From NCBI RefSeq assembly GCF_003367705.1, contig NZ_CP031425.1, positions 806,001 to 870,000 of the forward strand: a stretch of DNA of 64,000 nucleotides, in the 5' to 3' direction. Under the pieces are notes generated by a model, which was given only the letters and a program-made list of their open reading frames with translations, ran no database searches and was not told the DNA's origin. Source of the stretch: Microbacterium foliorum. Its GTDB lineage: Bacteria > Actinomycetota > Actinomycetes > Actinomycetales > Microbacteriaceae. The position numbers and the translations under genes were made by a program. Of the stretch, positions 60,678 through 64,000 are shown piece by piece. Numbering within the stretch: position 1 is the stretch's first letter; each line of letters begins with the position of its first letter.

Positions 60678-61544
60678 GTGGACGCCGATGTTCTTGCGCT
60701 GGTGCGGAGATCCGTCCCGAGACTGAGTGCCGCCGAGGCGCGTGTCGCGGAGACGATCCTCGGTGACCCGACGCTCGTCGTCGATCTCGCGATCAACGAT
60801 CTCGCGAGTCTCTGCAACACCTCGCTGTCGACCGTGGCGCGTTTCGCGCAGACGCTCGGCTTCACGGGCTACAGGGAGCTGCGCGTCGCGGTGGCGCGCA
60901 CGGTCACCCTCGCCCAGGCCCAGCGTGCACGGTTCGGCCTCGACACCACCGCGATCGATCCCCATGACGAGCCGGCCGCCATCGCCGCCAAGCTCGCCGC
61001 GCAGGAGATCGACGCGATCGAGAAGACCGCACGGGGACTCGATGCCGAGGCGCTCGACCGCGTCGCGCGTGCGATCATCGACGCTCGGCACGTCGACCTG
61101 TTCGGGCAGGCGGCATCGTCTCTCACCGCGCAGGACCTGCAGCAGAAGCTCGCCCGCATCGGATGCTCCGTCGCCCACTCCGCCGACCCGCATCTCGCGT
61201 TGACGACGGCGTCTCTGCGCACCCCCGGCGACGTGGTGATCGCGTTCTCGCACGGCGGTGAGACCCAGGAGGTCGTGCGCGCGGTCGAGGTCGCGAGAGA
61301 CGCGGGAGCACTCTCGGTGGCGATCACCGGCGTTCCGGATTCGACCCTCGCCCTCGCGGCGGATGTCGTGCTGCTGACCTACGCGCAGGAGTCGCCGTTC
61401 CGCATGGCCGCGATGTCGAGCCGTATCGCGCAGCTCGCTCTCGTCGACATCCTGTTCGTGCGGATCGTGCAGCACCGGGGCGAGCCGGTCGTGATCCCGT
61501 TGCAGCTGACGCACGACGCCGCGGCGTCGCGTCGCCGCCGCTGA
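60678..61544 (+). CDS. MurR/RpiR family transcriptional regulator
   Basis: A 288-residue RpiR-type regulator: N-terminal helix-turn-helix (AINDLASLCNTSLSTVARFAQTLGFTGYREL) and a SIS domain that binds phosphorylated sugars (VDLFGQAASSLTAQDLQQKL, DVVIAFSHGGETQEVVRAVEVARD). MurR of E. coli senses MurNAc-6-phosphate. Its place between the sugar/NagZ operon and the dipeptide-type ABC genes suggests it regulates both. The GTG start follows the NagZ stop by 4 nt; CAGGAT 6 nt upstream could also be an internal promoter. Confidence 0.9.
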   Translation: MDADVLALVRRSVPRLSAAEARVAETILGDPTLVVDLAINDLASLCNTSLSTVARFAQTLGFTGYRELRVAVARTVTLAQAQRARFGLDTTAIDPHDEPAAIAAKLAAQEIDAIEKTARGLDAEALDRVARAIIDARHVDLFGQAASSLTAQDLQQKLARIGCSVAHSADPHLALTTASLRTPGDVVIAFSHGGETQEVVRAVEVARDAGALSVAITGVPDSTLALAADVVLLTYAQESPFRMAAMSSRIAQLALVDILFVRIVQHRGEPVVIPLQLTHDAAASRRRR

Positions 61545-61622
61545 CGCACGGCACCGCTGACGCACGACACCGCTGACGCGGGGCCTCGGTCGGAGGCCTC
61601 GCGGGAACGCTCGATTATGAGA

Positions 61623-61683
61623 ACTTCCGTAACAGGAATGCAACCTGGAAGTGTTTTGCAGAGGTCGGTGCACTGGGTAGCGT
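61623..61683 (+). promoter_or_regulatory. Promoter and candidate RpiR operator of the dipeptide-type ABC operon
   Basis: TTGCAG (61656) and TAGCGT (61678) are spaced by 16 nt. Just upstream ACTTCC (61623-61628) and GGAAGT (61647-61652) form an inverted repeat, inside which TTCC, six nt, GGAA makes a second, smaller one. The region is AT-richer than its surroundings. A binding role for the RpiR protein is inferred from position only. Confidence 0.5.
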
Positions 61684-61757
61684 CGAGGCATCACCGTTTC
61701 CGGAGTCGACGACGCCTTCGGAACGCGCACTGCTGCGCTCGACAGGAAGGTCACACA

Positions 61758-63431
61758 ATGCACCATGAAGTCATGCGTCGGCGAGGTCTCATCGCCGTCA
61801 CCGGAGCAGCGCTCGCCGCGCTGGTCCTCTCGGGATGTGTCGCCAGCGAGCGTGGCGACGACGGGGCAGAGGGCTCGGGAGATGTGGACGGCACGTTCGT
61901 GTTCGCCGCATCGTCGGACCCGGCCAGCCTCGACCCGGCATTCGCGCAGGACGGCGAGAGCTTCCGCGTCTCGCGCCAGATCTTCGAGGGTCTCGTGGGC
62001 ACCGAGCCCGGCACGGCCGACCCCGCCCCGCTGCTCGCCGAGTCGTGGGAATCATCCGATGACGGCATGAGCCACACCTTCGCCCTGAAGGAGGACGTCA
62101 CCTTCCACGACGGCACCCCCTTCAACGCCGAGGCCGTCTGCGCGAACTTCGACCGCTGGTACAACTGGACCGGCCTCGCCGCGTCCGAGGCGTTCGGCTA
62201 CTACTACAACAAGCTCTTCAAGGGCTACGCGTCCGACCCGGCCAACGCCGTGTACAAGTCGTGCACCCCCGACGGCGACTACTCCGTGACGATCGAGCTC
62301 AACAAGCCGTTCGCCGGCTTCGTCGCCTCGCTCTCGCTGCCCTCGTTCGGGATGCAGAGCCCGTCGGCCCTCCAGGAGTTCGGCGCCGACGACGTCAGCG
62401 GCTCTGCCGAGGCACCCGTGCTGTCCGAGTACGCGATGGGTCACCCCGTCGGCACCGGCCCCTACCAGTTCGACGAGTGGGCGCCGGGTGAGCAGGTCTC
62501 GCTCAAGGCCTACGGCGACTACTGGGGCGACGCCGGGCAGATCGACGAGATCATCTTCCGCACGATCGACGACCCGACCGCACGTCGCCAGGCTCTCGAG
62601 TCCGGCTCGATCGACGGCTACGACCTGGTCGGCCCCGCCGACACCCAGGCGCTCGAGGACGACGGCTTCACCATGGTGTCGCGCCCTCCCTTCACGATCC
62701 TCTACCTGGCGTTCAACCAGGCGATCCCCGAGCTGCAGGACCCCAAGGTCCGCGAGGCGCTCTCGTACGCGGTCGACAAGGACGCCCTGATCAGCCAGGT
62801 CCTGCCCGAGGGCACCGAGAAGGCGATCGAGTTCGTCCCCGACACGGTCAACGGGTACAACCCCGACGTCACGACGTACGACTACGACCCCGAGAAGGCC
62901 AAGTCCCTGCTGGCCGAGGCCGGCTACGACGAGTCCAACCCGCTGAAGCTCACCTTCAACTACCCGGTCAACGTCTCGCGTCCGTACATGCCGGACCCCG
63001 AGCAGATCTTCACGGTCCTGTCGTCGCAGCTCTCCGAGGTCGGCGTCGAGACCACCCCGGTCTCGGAGGAGTGGGTCGAGTACCTCGACCGCACCACCGG
63101 CACGTCGGATCACGGCATCCACCTGCTCGGCTGGACCGGCGACTACAACGACACCGACAACTTCGTCGGCGTCTTCTTCGGCCAGCAGAGCTCGGAGTGG
63201 GGCTTCGACAACCCCGAGCTGTTCCAGAAGCTGAACGAGGCTCGTGGCGTCTCCAACCTCGAGGACCAGACGGCCCTCTACGAGGAGATCAACGAGATGG
63301 TCGCGCAGTTCATCCCCGGCGTCCCGCTCGCGCACCCGGCTCCGACCCTCGCGTTCGACCCGCGTGTCAAGAGCTACCCCGCCAGCCCGGTGAACGACGA
63401 GGTCTTCACGGACATCGTCCTCACCGAGTAG
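61758..63431 (+). CDS. Dipeptide/oligopeptide ABC transporter, family 5 binding lipoprotein
   Basis: A 557-residue family 5 solute-binding protein with lipobox LVLSGC (Cys27). Typical segments are FVFAASSDPASLDPAFA near the N-terminus, VTFHDGTPFNAEAVCANFDRW, and the middle VGTGPYQFDEWAPGEQVSLKAYGDYWG. It would deliver peptides, or muropeptides, to a Dpp-like permease. The ATG is preceded by AGGAAGG at 7 nt. Other codons in front are not used. A large inverted, repetitive spacer separates it from the permease gene. Confidence 0.93.
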   Translation: MHHEVMRRRGLIAVTGAALAALVLSGCVASERGDDGAEGSGDVDGTFVFAASSDPASLDPAFAQDGESFRVSRQIFEGLVGTEPGTADPAPLLAESWESSDDGMSHTFALKEDVTFHDGTPFNAEAVCANFDRWYNWTGLAASEAFGYYYNKLFKGYASDPANAVYKSCTPDGDYSVTIELNKPFAGFVASLSLPSFGMQSPSALQEFGADDVSGSAEAPVLSEYAMGHPVGTGPYQFDEWAPGEQVSLKAYGDYWGDAGQIDEIIFRTIDDPTARRQALESGSIDGYDLVGPADTQALEDDGFTMVSRPPFTILYLAFNQAIPELQDPKVREALSYAVDKDALISQVLPEGTEKAIEFVPDTVNGYNPDVTTYDYDPEKAKSLLAEAGYDESNPLKLTFNYPVNVSRPYMPDPEQIFTVLSSQLSEVGVETTPVSEEWVEYLDRTTGTSDHGIHLLGWTGDYNDTDNFVGVFFGQQSSEWGFDNPELFQKLNEARGVSNLEDQTALYEEINEMVAQFIPGVPLAHPAPTLAFDPRVKSYPASPVNDEVFTDIVLTE

Positions 63432-63450
63432 GTCCGACCCGACGCGAAAG

Positions 63451-63760
63451 CCCTTCGTCTCGTCGCTCCGCTACTCGCTCAGGGGCCGGCGCATTCGCTG
63501 CTCCTCGCTCAGGGCGGAACGCCAGCTCCTCCTCAGAGGCCGGAACACCAGCTGCTTACTCAGGGGCCGGAACACAAGCTCCTCCTCGGGGGCCGGAACA
63601 CTCGCTCCTTACTCAGGGGCCGGTGCTCCCGGCCCGTGAGCGGGCCGGTGCTCCCGGTCCGTGAGTGGGCCGGTGCTCCCGGTCCGTGAGTGGGCCGGTG
63701 CTCCGGTCCGTGAGTGGGCCGGTGCTCCCGGCCCCTGAGCGAGCGGAGCGAGACGAAGGG
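63451..63760. repeat. Inverted repeat enclosing two minisatellites, between binding protein and permease genes
   Basis: The outer arms are 63451-63487 and 63730-63760 (CCCTTCGTCTCGTCGCTCCG opposite a match of GAGCGAGACGAAGGG), complementary except for small insertions. Between them lie first about four 26-27-bp units ending GGGGCCGGAACA or similar (63511-63627), then four 24/25-bp units CCCGGTCCGTGAGTGGGC-CGGTGCT (63628-63726) and a partial fifth. The CTGAGCGAGCGGAGCGAGA arm resembles an intergenic repeat I recall from Microbacteriaceae genomes. The 354-bp gap holds no gene. Confidence 0.88.
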
Positions 63761-63785
63761 TCCGCACCCGATCAACGGAGACCTC

Positions 63786-64000
63786 TTGCTGCGCACCATC
63801 GGCAGGCGACTGCTTTTCCTCATGCCCACCCTCATCGGGCTCAGCATCCTGCTGTTCGCCTGGGTCAGGGCCCTGCCCGGCGGACCCGCGGTCGCGCTTC
63901 TCGGTGAGAAGGCGACCCCGGACGCCGTGGCCAGGGTCAACGAGCTCTACGGATTCGACCGACCGATCCTCGAGCAGTACTTCATCTGGGTCGGCCGCCT
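63786..64000 (+). CDS. Dipeptide-type ABC transporter permease, DppB-like (cut by window end)
   Basis: The first 71 codons of a DppB/OppB-type permease are present and the frame is open at the edge. The N-terminal helix reads LLFLMPTLIGLSILLFAWVRALPGGP, then GEKATPDAVARVNELYGFDRPILEQYFIW, which is the usual start of these proteins. The initiation codon is TTG at 63786 with GGAG 5 nt upstream. The rest of the operon (second permease, ATPases) is expected downstream. Confidence 0.88.
   Translation, partial: MLRTIGRRLLFLMPTLIGLSILLFAWVRALPGGPAVALLGEKATPDAVARVNELYGFDRPILEQYFIWVGR

Noticed and set aside
58403..60865. 820-codon open frame antisense to permease 2, nagZ-like and rpiR-like genes
   Set aside because: It spans three clear genes and has no recognisable domain.

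Overview
The window is 64 kb of very GC-rich (roughly 70% G+C by eye) actinobacterial chromosome. Gene content points to a Microbacteriaceae member, most likely Microbacterium or a close relative. The pointers are a BldC-like regulator next to a 32-residue bS22 ribosomal protein, a Pls/PosA-type peptide synthetase, a system II cytochrome c operon next to menaquinone genes, many GTG/TTG starts, and many leaderless genes with a TANNNT -10 box 6-7 nt before the start codon. The genus is an inference. I see no rRNA, tRNA, CRISPR array, insertion sequence, integrase or phage module; this is ordinary chromosome with a few accessory loci.

Layout. 0-11 kb: the C-terminal part of a helicase-nuclease, a GNAT acetyltransferase, a folate-independent methionine synthase pair (mesD/mesX) with a divergent LysR regulator, then upp, tadA, a cation efflux protein, proC, a DUF1905 protein and a Ktr/Trk potassium channel pair. 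11-19.4 kb: small regulators and bS22, a rhodanese/glutaredoxin/Dabb operon, and a phosphopantetheinyl transferase convergent with a three-gene operon (Rho_N-domain basic protein, 1309-residue non-ribosomal peptide synthetase, M1 peptidase). 19.6-27.9 kb: a polar amino-acid ABC transporter, a PotABCD-like ABC transporter, a GNAT protein and a TauE/SafE permease. 27.9-36.7 kb: aspS, then the cytochrome c biogenesis genes (histidine phosphatase, TlpA, CcdA, ResB, CcsB), interrupted by a divergent thioredoxin-reductase-like/MerR pair. 36.7-43 kb: a 2H phosphoesterase and an MMPL transporter fused to a degenerate ABC ATPase, co-transcribed with a YhgE/Pip protein and faced by a TetR regulator across a tandem operator. 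43-51.3 kb: menC, menB, menE, a methyltransferase, and a NarL-type two-component system followed by a MacB-like ABC exporter. 51.4-55.8 kb: comB, a frameshifted DUF3054 gene, a nearly 1 kb non-coding repeat array, and sprT-like, TPR and spermidine-synthase-like genes. 56-64 kb: a sugar ABC transporter, a NagZ-like glycosidase, an RpiR regulator and the first genes of a dipeptide-type ABC transporter. Together these look like a muropeptide salvage locus.

The most interesting items are the Pls-like synthetase with its activating enzyme nearby, the mesD/mesX pair, the ~150-bp tandem array at 52.65-53.46 kb with nested 30-bp subrepeats and conserved pairing arms, the MMPL/pseudo-ABC fusion, the MerR regulator with CueR-like ligand spacing inside the cytochrome c locus, and the hairpin-forming minisatellite between the last two transporter genes. 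Short tandem repeats sit in an unusual number of intergenic gaps.
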